Assembly (NCBI GenBank): GCA_028278135.1
Contig: JANQEW010000029.1
Location: forward strand, 62,001-126,000
Direction of reading: 5' to 3'
From: Rhodospirillales bacterium
Lineage (GTDB): Bacteria; Pseudomonadota; Alphaproteobacteria; Rhodospirillales; Rhodospirillaceae
Length of the DNA: 64,000 bases
This document shows positions 24,998 through 33,716 of the stretch, piece after piece. How positions within the stretch are numbered: the first letter of the stretch is position 1; each line of letters begins with the position of its first letter. The notes under the pieces were generated by a model. The model had not been told where the DNA came from. It saw only the letters and a program-made list of their open reading frames with translations, and searched no databases. Made by a program: the position numbers and the translations under genes.

Positions 24998-27765
24998 ATT
25001 TCATTCCCCTTGTCTGTGATCTTACTCACGCGCACGGTGAATTCCTGTGAACGGAACCCAGCAACAACTGGATCAACCTGATAGGGAATGAGCTTATTCA
25101 TGGCCGTCCCGACATTATGACTACGAGTAAGGGCTGGATTTTCTGTCCCGAAAGATGAGTAGAGAAACAAAGAGTCTCGTTGCACGAGACGTGTCACGTA
25201 TGCTCTCCCCATTGCCTCTTGACCAGAGACAAGATTAGAGATCTTAATTTTATCCCCTGTTCTAATGTTCAGAAAATCTGCCCTATCAGGATGTACCCAT
25301 ATACCAGTATAAATGTCACTTTTTAACATATTAATTGCAGCTAATACAGGATTATTACTGTTTGTAGAACCGTAAGAAACGGTAGGCGTTTTGCCATAAA
25401 TGAAGTAAAATTCATCTGTATCTAGTTTTTCTTTCATACTCTTATCAGCACGACAGGCCGCTGGTATGTATGTTGCAATGGGGCTAAACTCTGGTTTGCG
25501 ATTATTGAAGGACGCAAAAAGATTACTGTAAAACTCTAGACGTCCGCTTGGAGTGAGCATGGGCAAGTACCGTGGCATTCCGGCACGTGCAAGGACATCT
25601 TCTTTCTTTTCTTCAAAGAAAATACCTTTCTCCCGCAGTTCCCTATCAAGGGCATCAGGAGAAATATGCAATTTCTTGGCAAACATTTTTAATGAAACTT
25701 CTCTACATGCTTCAGTAAAAGGATTTTGTTCTCCCTCTTGGACCTTCTGCTGATACGCTCCTTGAATCTGAGCTGCTGGAAGGCCAGTGAGCTTCTCTGC
25801 CGCTCCCAGAAAATGGTCTACTCTACCGCTGAGAATTTCAGTCATTTTGAACAGAATCTCAGGAGATTCCCGTGTGTCGTACAACGGTGAGATGGCCGCA
25901 TGGCGTGTTACTAACGCTAAGTCATGATTCACACCGTTGCCATACAGAATTGGCTCATTCCGCTCCAGGTAAGTGGAACTGGGCAGTATGACATCAGCAT
26001 AAGGAGTCGTGTCGGAGGGCAACACATCCACTACTATCACAAGTTTCATGTCCTGATTCTGAAGTATCTGTTTCCAGTGGGAATCAGAATAGTAGTGTCT
26101 TACTGGGTTTGCGGCGTTAATCAGAAGAGCACGGCTCCGATAAGGCTGTCCCTTATAAGTCAGCTTACCCTCCACCGCCTCCTTAAGACCGAAATCCGAC
26201 ATTGCAGGTAAAGCTACTGTAAATCTGCCAGCGTTGCGTTCCTGTTCGCTATAAGCAAAGCTCCATCCTGGCTTACCATGTGGCCAATGCTCGGGATTGG
26301 ATACCGCATCGATAACCATGTTGGCAAATGGTAAACCGGCTAGTGAGCTCAGTGGTGCATGGACCTGCTGGCCAGCTTTCCGAGATTCGAAATATCTAAG
26401 GGCCTTGTGGTGGAACTCGCCGGACATAATCCAACCGCCCTCCACATCAATACCACCTGTTAAGGCCTGGAGCATCGCCTGTACTCGCCGCAGCATCATG
26501 ACGTTGCCGTAACGAGCCCCGTGCCAACCAGGATCAACGATAGCAGGACGATTCATCGCGAATGCGCGGGCAATACGGCGGATTGTCGCAGGATCGATTC
26601 CTGTTGCTTGAGCAGCCCATTCAGGGGTGTTGTTTTTAATCTCCGCAATCTGTGCTTCTAGCACTGTCATCGCGGATTGAGTGTCTACTTTAAAGCCAAG
26701 AGGCGTCGTCAAACGAGGCTTGACAGGCTTACCATTAATATCTGTTGTATTATCATTACTGACTGCGGGTAGTGTACGCACAGTATCCGGTTCAGAAAGA
26801 ACCTGTGGCTGGCCTTGCTCATCTGTCAGCATTCTCAAGGAGCCATCATGATGGCGTGTGACGAGAAATGGTAAATTAGTATGACGAACAACGAATTCTC
26901 TATCGTACAGCTCCTCCGTCAAAATGACATGAAGCATGGCTAAAACAAAATCGAGGTCTGTACCAGGGCGAATAGCGATCCATTCATCCGCCTTGGCAGC
27001 TGTTTCTGATTGGCGCGGGTCTAAGGCGACGATATAAGCTCCTTTTTTGCGGGCTGTCGCGAAGCGTACCATCCGCGCTGTTGAAACAGCACCAATTGAG
27101 GCATTATTCGAGATAAACAAGATGTATTTTGCGTTATCGTAATCTGGTAGAATCTCATCATGGACATTGAAGTTACCGGTGACGGAATCCGTCCCAAGAT
27201 GACCTGTGGTCACACAGTGTTGCATTGGTGAAGCGACTATATTGGGAATCCCATTGCCCATTGCAAATGGCACTGCCCAATACATGTAGAACACACAACT
27301 TGTCCACCCGCCCACCATGGTCCATTCCCACGGCTTTATATTTTCTTGCTGTGTTTTTTCGGCAATGTATTTCCAGGCTTCCTCCCATGAGGCAGAACGG
27401 AAAGCGTACTCTCCGCGCTTGGAACCTGCGACCCGGATCAGGGGAGTCTTAAGACGGTCTGTATCATAGGTCTGGCGGAGCCCAGACTGCCCGCGTGCAC
27501 AAATTTTCCCCCTGTTGAGGGTTGAGTTTGGATTGCCATCGAGCTTAATGATTCTTTTTACACCATGAGTCGTTTGCGTAGTAACACGTATATTGCAAAG
27601 AGAAGAACAAAAATTACATATGCTATATACGGTCTCTGTGCTTTCAGCATTTTTGTCTGTTTTGCCATGCAAGGGACTTGGCCTGAGCAGTGCCAAGGCA
27701 GCACCGCTACAGGCTGTTGCCGCCATCAGTGAACGCCGCGACAGCTTTGGAAATTGCCAGGCCAT
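24994..27765 (-). CDS. Tat-exported molybdopterin oxidoreductase, catalytic subunit (Psr/Phs/Ttr-like)
   Basis: This is a 923-residue molybdenum bis-MGD enzyme of the DMSO reductase superfamily. The twin-arginine signal is LSRRSLMAA (residues 8-16), followed by a hydrophobic stretch. An N-terminal [4Fe-4S] site is formed by Cys50, Cys53, Cys57 and Cys89. The segment SPMQHCVTTGHLGTDS offers a Cys as likely Mo ligand, which would place it with polysulfide, thiosulfate, tetrathionate, arsenate or sulfite-type enzymes. True DMSO reductases use Ser. A C-terminal cofactor-binding domain (about residues 790-910) is intact. The start follows GGGAAGGG. It is the first gene of a six-gene operon with Fe-S, membrane, TorD, HybE-like and FNR-type genes. 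The natural substrate cannot be read from sequence. Confidence 0.88.
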   Translation of the reverse strand: MAWQFPKLSRRSLMAATACSGAALALLRPSPLHGKTDKNAESTETVYSICNFCSSLCNIRVTTQTTHGVKRIIKLDGNPNSTLNRGKICARGQSGLRQTYDTDRLKTPLIRVAGSKRGEYAFRSASWEEAWKYIAEKTQQENIKPWEWTMVGGWTSCVFYMYWAVPFAMGNGIPNIVASPMQHCVTTGHLGTDSVTGNFNVHDEILPDYDNAKYILFISNNASIGAVSTARMVRFATARKKGAYIVALDPRQSETAAKADEWIAIRPGTDLDFVLAMLHVILTEELYDREFVVRHTNLPFLVTRHHDGSLRMLTDEQGQPQVLSEPDTVRTLPAVSNDNTTDINGKPVKPRLTTPLGFKVDTQSAMTVLEAQIAEIKNNTPEWAAQATGIDPATIRRIARAFAMNRPAIVDPGWHGARYGNVMMLRRVQAMLQALTGGIDVEGGWIMSGEFHHKALRYFESRKAGQQVHAPLSSLAGLPFANMVIDAVSNPEHWPHGKPGWSFAYSEQERNAGRFTVALPAMSDFGLKEAVEGKLTYKGQPYRSRALLINAANPVRHYYSDSHWKQILQNQDMKLVIVVDVLPSDTTPYADVILPSSTYLERNEPILYGNGVNHDLALVTRHAAISPLYDTRESPEILFKMTEILSGRVDHFLGAAEKLTGLPAAQIQGAYQQKVQEGEQNPFTEACREVSLKMFAKKLHISPDALDRELREKGIFFEEKKEDVLARAGMPRYLPMLTPSGRLEFYSNLFASFNNRKPEFSPIATYIPAACRADKSMKEKLDTDEFYFIYGKTPTVSYGSTNSNNPVLAAINMLKSDIYTGIWVHPDRADFLNIRTGDKIKISNLVSGQEAMGRAYVTRLVQRDSLFLYSSFGTENPALTRSHNVGTAMNKLIPYQVDPVVAGFRSQEFTVRVSKITDKGNEI

Positions 27766-27830
27766 CTAGAATTCCCTTCCCTTTATGATCGTATGCTCTT
27801 GATGATGAGTCACTCTTATGCCATGACGCA

Positions 27831-27844
27831 CTGATAGATATCAA
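27831..27844 (-). promoter_or_regulatory. FNR-like binding site upstream of the molybdoenzyme operon
   Basis: The 14-bp sequence ctgatagatatcaa matches the FNR/ANR consensus TTGAT-N4-ATCAA at nine of ten positions. It lies 66 bp upstream of the oxidoreductase start codon, which suits activation. The operon's last gene encodes an FNR-type protein whose recognition helix fits this site. Binding itself is inferred. Confidence 0.6.
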
Positions 27845-28031
27845 AATACCGCGAGCACAAAACTGAGCAACATCATTTTTTAGAGCATATGAGGTTTCAT
27901 CCCGTTTGCCTCAGTTTCTAGAAATTTTCTACATGAGCAAGACTTGTCGCCGCCTTTACTGGTTGGTTTCACACAGCCAAACACCAGCTGTGCCCCTCAG
28001 CATGCTGTTCTGTGAGTACCTAAATCCCCAT

Positions 28032-28108
28032 TGGTCGGAGTGAGAGGATTTGAACCTCCGGCCCCTACGTCCCGAACGTAGTACTCTACCAAGCTGAGCT
28101 ACACTCCG
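28032..28108 (-). tRNA. tRNA-Pro (CGG anticodon)
   Basis: The minus-strand cloverleaf has acceptor CGGAGTG/CACTCCG and a D-loop with GCTTGGTAGAGT. The anticodon stem-loop CTACG-TTCGGGA-CGTAG gives CGG, and the T-loop is GGTTCAAATCC. CCA is encoded at 28032-28034. Confidence 0.96.
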
Positions 28109-28245
28109 TCTTAAGGTAGAACAAGGGACGCTTGTACGCTGTTTCGTAACACAAAACAAGCGAAGATAGTTGACCCGCAGAGGAGCGGTAAAATCTCCTG
28201 AAGGCTATTTTGTCATGTGTCAAAGTCGAAAAGGTTTAAGTCAGC

Positions 28246-29250
28246 TTAGTAGGCTCGTTCGATACAGAATGTAATGACATCTAACAGAGCCCGACGCATG
28301 GGACTGTCAGGAAAGAAAAGTAACGCCGTACGGGCAGCATCACCGTAGGCACGAGCGCGTCGCATAGTTTCATCGAGACAGTTGTATTTGCGCAGCAATT
28401 CCAACGCGCGTCGCAGATCAGCCTCTGTTTGGTCTAAAGTCTCGAGCGTACGGCGCCAGAAGACCTGTTCTTCGTCATCAGCGGCTGCAAACCCTAGAAT
28501 CACTGGCAGTGTAATTTTGCCGTCGCGAAAATCATCACCTATTGTCTTGCCAAGTTTTTCCTGCCGTGCGGAATAGTCCAGAACATCGTCCACAAGCTGA
28601 AAGGCCATTCCCAGATTAAAGCCATAGCTCTCCAACGCTGCTTCCTCAGCTTGCGGCCGACTGGCTAGTACAGGCCCCAGCTGGCTAGCCGCAGCAAAGA
28701 GGGTTGCTGTTTTTGCATGAATAACTTTTAGGTACTCCTCCTCTGTAGTTTTTGTATTATTTGTAGTTAATAATTGCAAAACTTCTCCCTCAGCTATTAT
28801 TGATGACGTACGTGATAAAATTGCTAAAACAGGTAAATCTCCGTCCTCTACCATCAGTTCAAAAGAACGACTAAACAAAAAGTCACCGACTAACACACTA
28901 GCTTTATTTCCCCATAAAGCGTTTGCTGAGGGTTCGCCACGACGCAAGCTGCTTCTGTCCACAACATCGTCGTGCAGTAATGTGGCAGTATGGATAAATT
29001 CAATGCAAGTCGCTAATTTGACATGTCGATCACCGCCTCCATAGCCACAGAGGCGCGCGGTGGCGAGAGTTAACACAGGTCGTAGTCTCTTGCCGCCAGC
29101 TGCAATGAGATGGCCAGCCAGCTGTGGGATCAGCGATACTGGGCTGTACATACGCCTGATGATGGTTTCATTCACCTGTCCCAAGTCCTCAGCGACAAGA
29201 GCAATCAATGAATCGAGAGCATTCCCTTGTCCCAGAGTGGCGCTAGCCAT
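28246..29250 (-). CDS. ispB: polyprenyl diphosphate synthase (IspB-type)
   Basis: This trans-polyprenyl synthase makes the long side chain of ubiquinone from FPP/IPP. The 334-residue protein has both aspartate-rich motifs, LLHDDVVD (first, DDxxD) and QLVDDVLDY (second). It also has GGKRLRPVL near the N-terminus and the conserved KTA..F segment. The coding frame extends about 130 codons further upstream with unlikely sequence, so I chose the ATG at 29250, where family homology starts (MASATLGQG). The ribosome site is weak. It is divergent from a methyltransferase gene. A short patch (about 28736-28900) is clearly more A/T-rich than the rest. Confidence 0.9.
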   Translation of the reverse strand: MASATLGQGNALDSLIALVAEDLGQVNETIIRRMYSPVSLIPQLAGHLIAAGGKRLRPVLTLATARLCGYGGGDRHVKLATCIEFIHTATLLHDDVVDRSSLRRGEPSANALWGNKASVLVGDFLFSRSFELMVEDGDLPVLAILSRTSSIIAEGEVLQLLTTNNTKTTEEEYLKVIHAKTATLFAAASQLGPVLASRPQAEEAALESYGFNLGMAFQLVDDVLDYSARQEKLGKTIGDDFRDGKITLPVILGFAAADDEEQVFWRRTLETLDQTEADLRRALELLRKYNCLDETMRRARAYGDAARTALLFFPDSPMRRALLDVITFCIERAY

Positions 29251-29498
29251 GACAGACACCGTGGCGATCCTTTCCCAATATTGTGATTGACGCAATGTTG
29301 AAAGTGGCACAACATAATAAATGTTTTCTTTCACGGTCAAGATGCAACGCCATGGGCTTCGCGGAGTGAGAGAAAGGCTGTCCATGGACAGACAGATAGA
29401 CAGATGTAATTTTTTGATATCAAGGTAGGCTTCAGACAGATTAAGCTTTGCCACGGGTGGAGACAGGCATCTGCTGTACGAAGGGAATAAAAAGTTCG

Positions 29499-30317
29499 TT
29501 GAGACACAAAAGAACAGAAACCCTTCTCTTTCCCTCCTGGACAGAGGACACTCTTTTAGACGGCCGTGTCCGATTAAGACAACCAAGAGATGGTTATAGG
29601 GTAACATTTGAGCCTGTATTACTCGCCTCTGCAGTCCCAGCAAAGCCGGGAGATTGTATAGCAGATATTGGCACTGGTACAGGAGCTGCTGCTCTCTGTT
29701 TGCTCATGCGTGTTCCGGAAAGTAGAATTATTGGTATAGAAATTCAGCCAGCTCTTGCTGAATTAGCAACTCTTAACGGTCGTCTGAATAGCAAGGCAGA
29801 CAGATTTCAAACGATTATTGCTGATGTGTTCGAATTCGCATTTCTCAAAAAGGGAAGTCTAGCAACGCGCAGAGAATGGAAACAACAGCCACTAAAATTT
29901 GATCACGTCATGAGTAACCCACCCTTTGCAGCAGCAGGTACGCTATCCTCAAATTCAATGCGGGCTACAGCATATCATGCTATCAACTTTAATTTGCAAG
30001 ATTGGATCACGGCCTGTACGGCCTTGCTGCGACCTCATGGCTCCTTAACCTTGCTTTATCGTGCTGACGCGCTTGACAGGCTGCTCGCTGCTTTGACGCA
30101 AGTAGTCGGCGGAATTGAAATTATTCCCTTATGGCCACGCGCAGGCTTTGCCGCTCGACGACTGATTGTGCGTGGCCGCAAAGGCAGTCAAGCGCCATCT
30201 ATTCTCCACGCTGGTCTCATATTGCATACAGCTACTGGCTACACAGTAGAAGCAGAGAGGCTCCTGAGAAAGGGACATGCTCTACAGGCATCAGCAGGCA
30301 TAACAGGCCAGGCATAA
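29499..30317 (+). CDS. class I SAM methyltransferase, TrmN6-like
   Basis: This is an adenine-N6 methyltransferase-like protein, probably acting on tRNA or rRNA. Motif I is ADIGTGTGAAAL and motif IV is MSNPPF, the NPP[FY] signature of N6-adenine enzymes. The N-terminal LRQPRDGYRVTFEPVLLA block is typical of the tRNA1(Val) A37 N6-methyltransferase group. The start is uncertain because no in-frame ATG is near. I chose the TTG at 29499, the only candidate with an upstream AAGGGA. A longer frame begins at 29448. It is divergent from ispB, as in many alphaproteobacteria, and is followed after 24 bp by kdsD. Confidence 0.8.
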   Translation: MRHKRTETLLFPSWTEDTLLDGRVRLRQPRDGYRVTFEPVLLASAVPAKPGDCIADIGTGTGAAALCLLMRVPESRIIGIEIQPALAELATLNGRLNSKADRFQTIIADVFEFAFLKKGSLATRREWKQQPLKFDHVMSNPPFAAAGTLSSNSMRATAYHAINFNLQDWITACTALLRPHGSLTLLYRADALDRLLAALTQVVGGIEIIPLWPRAGFAARRLIVRGRKGSQAPSILHAGLILHTATGYTVEAERLLRKGHALQASAGITGQA

Positions 30318-30341
30318 TGTAATCTGGGTGCGAGCCAGGCG

Positions 30342-31334
30342 ATGAGTGGCAGCAACGCTCAAGATATTGAGACTACTAATAATAGTGATCTTATTATTGC
30401 AAGTAATGTGCTAAAAATTGAGGCAAAAGCCTTAGTTCAATTAGCAAATTCCCTAGGCAATTCTTTTTTTCAGATAGTGAATAGCTTGTATTCTATTAAA
30501 GGGAGAGCTATTGTTTCCGGCATGGGGAAAAGCGGTCATGTGGCTCGCAAAATCGCTGCGACATTGGCATCCACTGGGACGCCTGCTTTTTTTGTGCACC
30601 CAGCCGAGGCCAGTCACGGCGATCTCGGTATGATTACCAGAGAAGATGTGGTGATTGCTTTGTCTAATTCTGGTGAGACTGGTGAGCTGACTGATCTTGT
30701 AGCTTACACACGCCGTTTTGCTATCAGTTTAATATCTATTACCAGTTGTGCTAAAAGCAACTTAGCCATTTCAAGTGACATTACCATAACATTGCCTAAC
30801 GTAGAGGAAGCGTGTCCTCTTGGTCTTGCGCCGACAACATCCACTACCCTTATGCTTGCTCTAGGCGATGCTCTGGCTGTCACGCTGCTGGCGCGTCGCG
30901 GGTTTTCTGCTGCAGATTTCCGTCTTTTCCATCCTGGCGGTCATCTCGGCCAGAAACTGCTGAAGGTTGCCGATCTCATGCACCAAGGGGACAGCGTGCC
31001 CCTAGTATCTGCGGAATGGCCGATGGCTGAGGTCATTCCAGTGATAACACAAAAGAGCCTAGGGTGCGCTGGAGTGGTGGATAAGACTGGCGTTCTGTTA
31101 GGCGTTATTACGGATGGTGACTTACGCAGACATATGTCGCCGGCTTTGCTGAGCCAAACAGCACAGACTGTCATGACGTCTCATCCTAAAAGCGTACACG
31201 CTAGTGCACTGGCAGTTGAAGCACTACGACTCATGAACGACAGTCACATTACGAGTCTGTTCGTGCTTGCTGAGAATCGACACCCTGTCGGTCTCATTCA
31301 CGTACACGACTGCTTACGTGCTGGAATTGCATAA
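30342..31334 (+). CDS. kdsD: D-arabinose 5-phosphate isomerase
   Basis: KdsD converts ribulose 5-phosphate to arabinose 5-phosphate, the first step toward the LPS sugar Kdo. The 330-residue protein has a SIS domain (residues about 35-205) with VSGMGKSGHVARK and FFVHPAEASHGDLGM, and FHPGGHLGQ at the domain end. Two CBS domains follow. It heads the cluster kdsD-lptC-lptA-lptB. The lptC start codon directly follows its stop, so the genes are co-transcribed. Confidence 0.95.
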   Translation: MSGSNAQDIETTNNSDLIIASNVLKIEAKALVQLANSLGNSFFQIVNSLYSIKGRAIVSGMGKSGHVARKIAATLASTGTPAFFVHPAEASHGDLGMITREDVVIALSNSGETGELTDLVAYTRRFAISLISITSCAKSNLAISSDITITLPNVEEACPLGLAPTTSTTLMLALGDALAVTLLARRGFSAADFRLFHPGGHLGQKLLKVADLMHQGDSVPLVSAEWPMAEVIPVITQKSLGCAGVVDKTGVLLGVITDGDLRRHMSPALLSQTAQTVMTSHPKSVHASALAVEALRLMNDSHITSLFVLAENRHPVGLIHVHDCLRAGIA

Positions 31335-31955
31335 GTGCACCTCTTGTCCTATTTTTACTATTATTGTTTAATTGATAAGTTAAAAATTAACAGTCGGAAT
31401 TTTTTATTATTAATTAAATTATTTTTGTTAAAAATAATATTATTCATAACAATTTTAACAACTATATCAATATTTGAATTAAAAGGAGAAATTAACAATA
31501 AAGAGTTACTTTTTAAAAAGTCTTTTAAACAAGAAATTATTAAAGGTGCTAGGATTTCCTTATATTATAAAAAAATGATACTCTTAACATTTAATTTTTT
31601 AGGCGAAATCTCTAATTCGGAAAAATTGCACACACCTCTAGCTCATATTGGCTCCAATGAGCTTCTTATAATAGAAGCCAGAAAAGGAATATACGATAAA
31701 GATAGTATGATTCTTTATCTTGAGGATCAGGTTAATATATTGTCTTCTGCTGGATATCATTTTCTGACTGAGTTTGTCCAATTTGACACAAAGAACGGAG
31801 AAGCATTGGGTAAGAGCCCTGTTGCGGGATACAGTCCGTTAGGTGCCGTGAAGAGTGATGGCTTGCGTATTCTTGACAGGGGTCGCGCTGTCGTTCTGAC
31901 GGGGCGATCGCGGCTTTTATTTTATCCGCCCCCTGCGCGAATCACTTCAAATTAA
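31335..31955 (+). CDS. lptC: LptC, LPS export protein
   Basis: LptC is a single-pass inner-membrane protein that passes LPS from the LptB2FG pump to LptA in the periplasm. The 206-residue product has an N-terminal membrane helix (about residues 23-46) and a beta-rich periplasmic part. Its last third matches the family (VQFDTKNGEALGKSPV, GLRILDRGRAVVLTG). The start is a GTG directly after the kdsD stop, with no ribosome site, so translation is probably coupled. The first 270 bp are extremely A/T-rich compared with flanking genes, and the encoded N-terminal half is full of Ile, Leu, Lys and Asn. This could reflect relaxed selection or mutation bias, since the C-terminal third is normal in composition. 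Confidence 0.82.
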   Translation: MHLLSYFYYYCLIDKLKINSRNFLLLIKLFLLKIILFITILTTISIFELKGEINNKELLFKKSFKQEIIKGARISLYYKKMILLTFNFLGEISNSEKLHTPLAHIGSNELLIIEARKGIYDKDSMILYLEDQVNILSSAGYHFLTEFVQFDTKNGEALGKSPVAGYSPLGAVKSDGLRILDRGRAVVLTGRSRLLFYPPPARITSN

Positions 31956-32032
31956 TACCAAGCGCTTAGACTCTCTGAACACTTCACACAAAGTCATGCA
32001 TCCTCCATCCTCCTCTGCACAAAATCTCTGTG

Positions 32033-32914
32033 ATGACCGCTAGACTCTCTTTGGGGGTGACTGTCGTCTTGCTAGGAGTCACATTTCTGGATTCTAAAAG
32101 TCTTGCCTTATGGAGGCATGGGCAAATGATGGAAGATGTTCTTGAAGTTGACAGGACCTCCACTACAATAAAGGCAGAGCAAGGCTTTGAATGGCAAAAG
32201 GGAGCAGGACGTTTTGTTGCCCGTGGGAATGTGCGGGTTCATCGGGGACATGTCATGCTCAATACAGACACGCTCACGGTCTCTTCTTATGCGGTGAAGA
32301 CACCCGCTGAACTTTTCTGGTGGCGCGCTGTAGGGAATACACGTCTCGCCTTTTCAAGCGGAATCTTCTCCGGCGAAATAGCCGATTATGATGTGCATGA
32401 GAAAATTCTTTTTCTGGGGGGTCACCCGCTCCACATAGAAACGGCTACCGAGACCCTGACAGCTCATACGGGAGTTGAGTATCGTGAGGAGCAGCAGAGT
32501 GCTGTCGCGCGTGGCGATGTACACGTTGTGACCAAAGAGGGTTCACTTTTACAATTGAATATCGGAATAATATTTTTTCAGAAAACTATACAACCTATAT
32601 TAGAAAAACCTCTTTTTATAGGAGAAGAAATAAAGTTTGAAACAGACAAAGAGATTATCTGTGGGGAGCGTGGGATATATAGTCTTGATACTAGTATTGC
32701 CATTATCATGAATTCTGTCAACATTGCTACTCATAATGTGAAGATGACGGGCGAACGTGCTGTCGTGAATACGAAAAATGGTCTCAGTCGCTTATACAGA
32801 GCCTTACAGAACCCTAAAAAACCGGTGAGGGTAGGAAGGCAGAAACGCGTCAAACTGTTACTGCTGCAGGGGAGGGAGAAGAATTCCAGAAAAGATTATC
32901 TGAAGGAATCTTAA
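32033..32914 (+). CDS. lptA: LptA-like LPS transport protein, longer than usual
   Basis: LptA forms the periplasmic bridge of the LPS transport machine. This 293-residue protein has a short hydrophobic N-terminal segment and OstA-like strands such as RFVARGNVRVHRGHVMLNTDTLTV and, later, GVEYREEQQSAVARGDVHVV (each quoted in part). That suggests two OstA-type repeats rather than the single one of a roughly 180-residue LptA. The C-terminal part ends in a basic tail rich in Lys and Arg. I chose the ATG at 32033. A GTG three bases earlier is equally possible and neither has a clear ribosome site. It is placed between lptC and lptB as expected. Confidence 0.8.
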   Translation: MTARLSLGVTVVLLGVTFLDSKSLALWRHGQMMEDVLEVDRTSTTIKAEQGFEWQKGAGRFVARGNVRVHRGHVMLNTDTLTVSSYAVKTPAELFWWRAVGNTRLAFSSGIFSGEIADYDVHEKILFLGGHPLHIETATETLTAHTGVEYREEQQSAVARGDVHVVTKEGSLLQLNIGIIFFQKTIQPILEKPLFIGEEIKFETDKEIICGERGIYSLDTSIAIIMNSVNIATHNVKMTGERAVVNTKNGLSRLYRALQNPKKPVRVGRQKRVKLLLLQGREKNSRKDYLKES

Positions 32915-32984
32915 TCTCTGGATTATATCCGTCATTTTCTCTGACGCTGCTATGAGGTGGGAGTCAGTCAAGAGGGGCTATAAT

Positions 32985-33716
32985 GTGACGCAAAGAGGAG
33001 GTCTTGTTACTTCTCATCTTAGTAAACGTTTCCACAGAAGGATGGTTCTACAGGATGTCAGTCTCTCCGTGAGACGGGGTGAAGCTGTTGGCTTACTCGG
33101 ACCTAATGGTGCTGGTAAGACGACATGCTTCTATTGCATTGTAGGACTGGTTCGGCCGGATACAGGTTCTGTCGAACTTGATGGTCGTCGCATTACGACT
33201 CTTCCTATGTATAAGAGAGCGAGATTAGGTATTGGCTATTTGCCACAGGAGACTTCAATCTTCCGCGGCCTGACCGTGGAGGCGAACATCATGGCGATTA
33301 TCGAAAAGCTAGAACAGAATCGTGACGAACGCATTGCCATACTAGAATCGCTACTCGCTGAATTCTCTATCACTCATCTGCGCAAAGCACCGGCCTTAGC
33401 TTTATCTGGAGGTGAGCGGAGAAGAGTTGAAATAGCCCGTGCCTTAGCATCCCAGCCGTGCTTTATTCTGCTTGATGAACCTCTTGCTGGTGTGGATCCC
33501 ATTGTAGTCCGTGAAATCCGTGATTTGGTAGCCCATCTTAAGGATCGCGGACTTGGCGTGCTGTTAACTGATCATAATGTCCGTGAGACACTGGGAATTA
33601 TTGATCGTGTGTACATTCTTCACGACGGTAGGGTCTTAACGGAAGGTCAGCCGTCAGAAATTGTTTGCAATCCAGACGTGCGAAGATTCTACCTTGGTGA
33701 AAGTTTTCATCTTTGA
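32985..33716 (+). CDS. lptB: LptB, ATPase of the LPS export ABC transporter
   Basis: LptB powers extraction of LPS from the inner membrane. It has Walker A GPNGAGKTTCF, Q-loop GYLPQETSIFRGLTV, signature LSGGERRRVEIARAL, Walker B FILLDEPLAGVDP and the switch His in LLTDHNVRET. These motifs, with RGLTVEANIMA, are specific to LptB among ABC proteins. I chose the GTG at 32985 because AGAGGGG lies 7 bp upstream. An in-frame ATG at 32952 has no ribosome site but would add only 11 residues. It closes the lpt gene run. The next gene on this strand, hpf, is 587 bp away. Confidence 0.93.
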   Translation: MTQRGGLVTSHLSKRFHRRMVLQDVSLSVRRGEAVGLLGPNGAGKTTCFYCIVGLVRPDTGSVELDGRRITTLPMYKRARLGIGYLPQETSIFRGLTVEANIMAIIEKLEQNRDERIAILESLLAEFSITHLRKAPALALSGGERRRVEIARALASQPCFILLDEPLAGVDPIVVREIRDLVAHLKDRGLGVLLTDHNVRETLGIIDRVYILHDGRVLTEGQPSEIVCNPDVRRFYLGESFHL

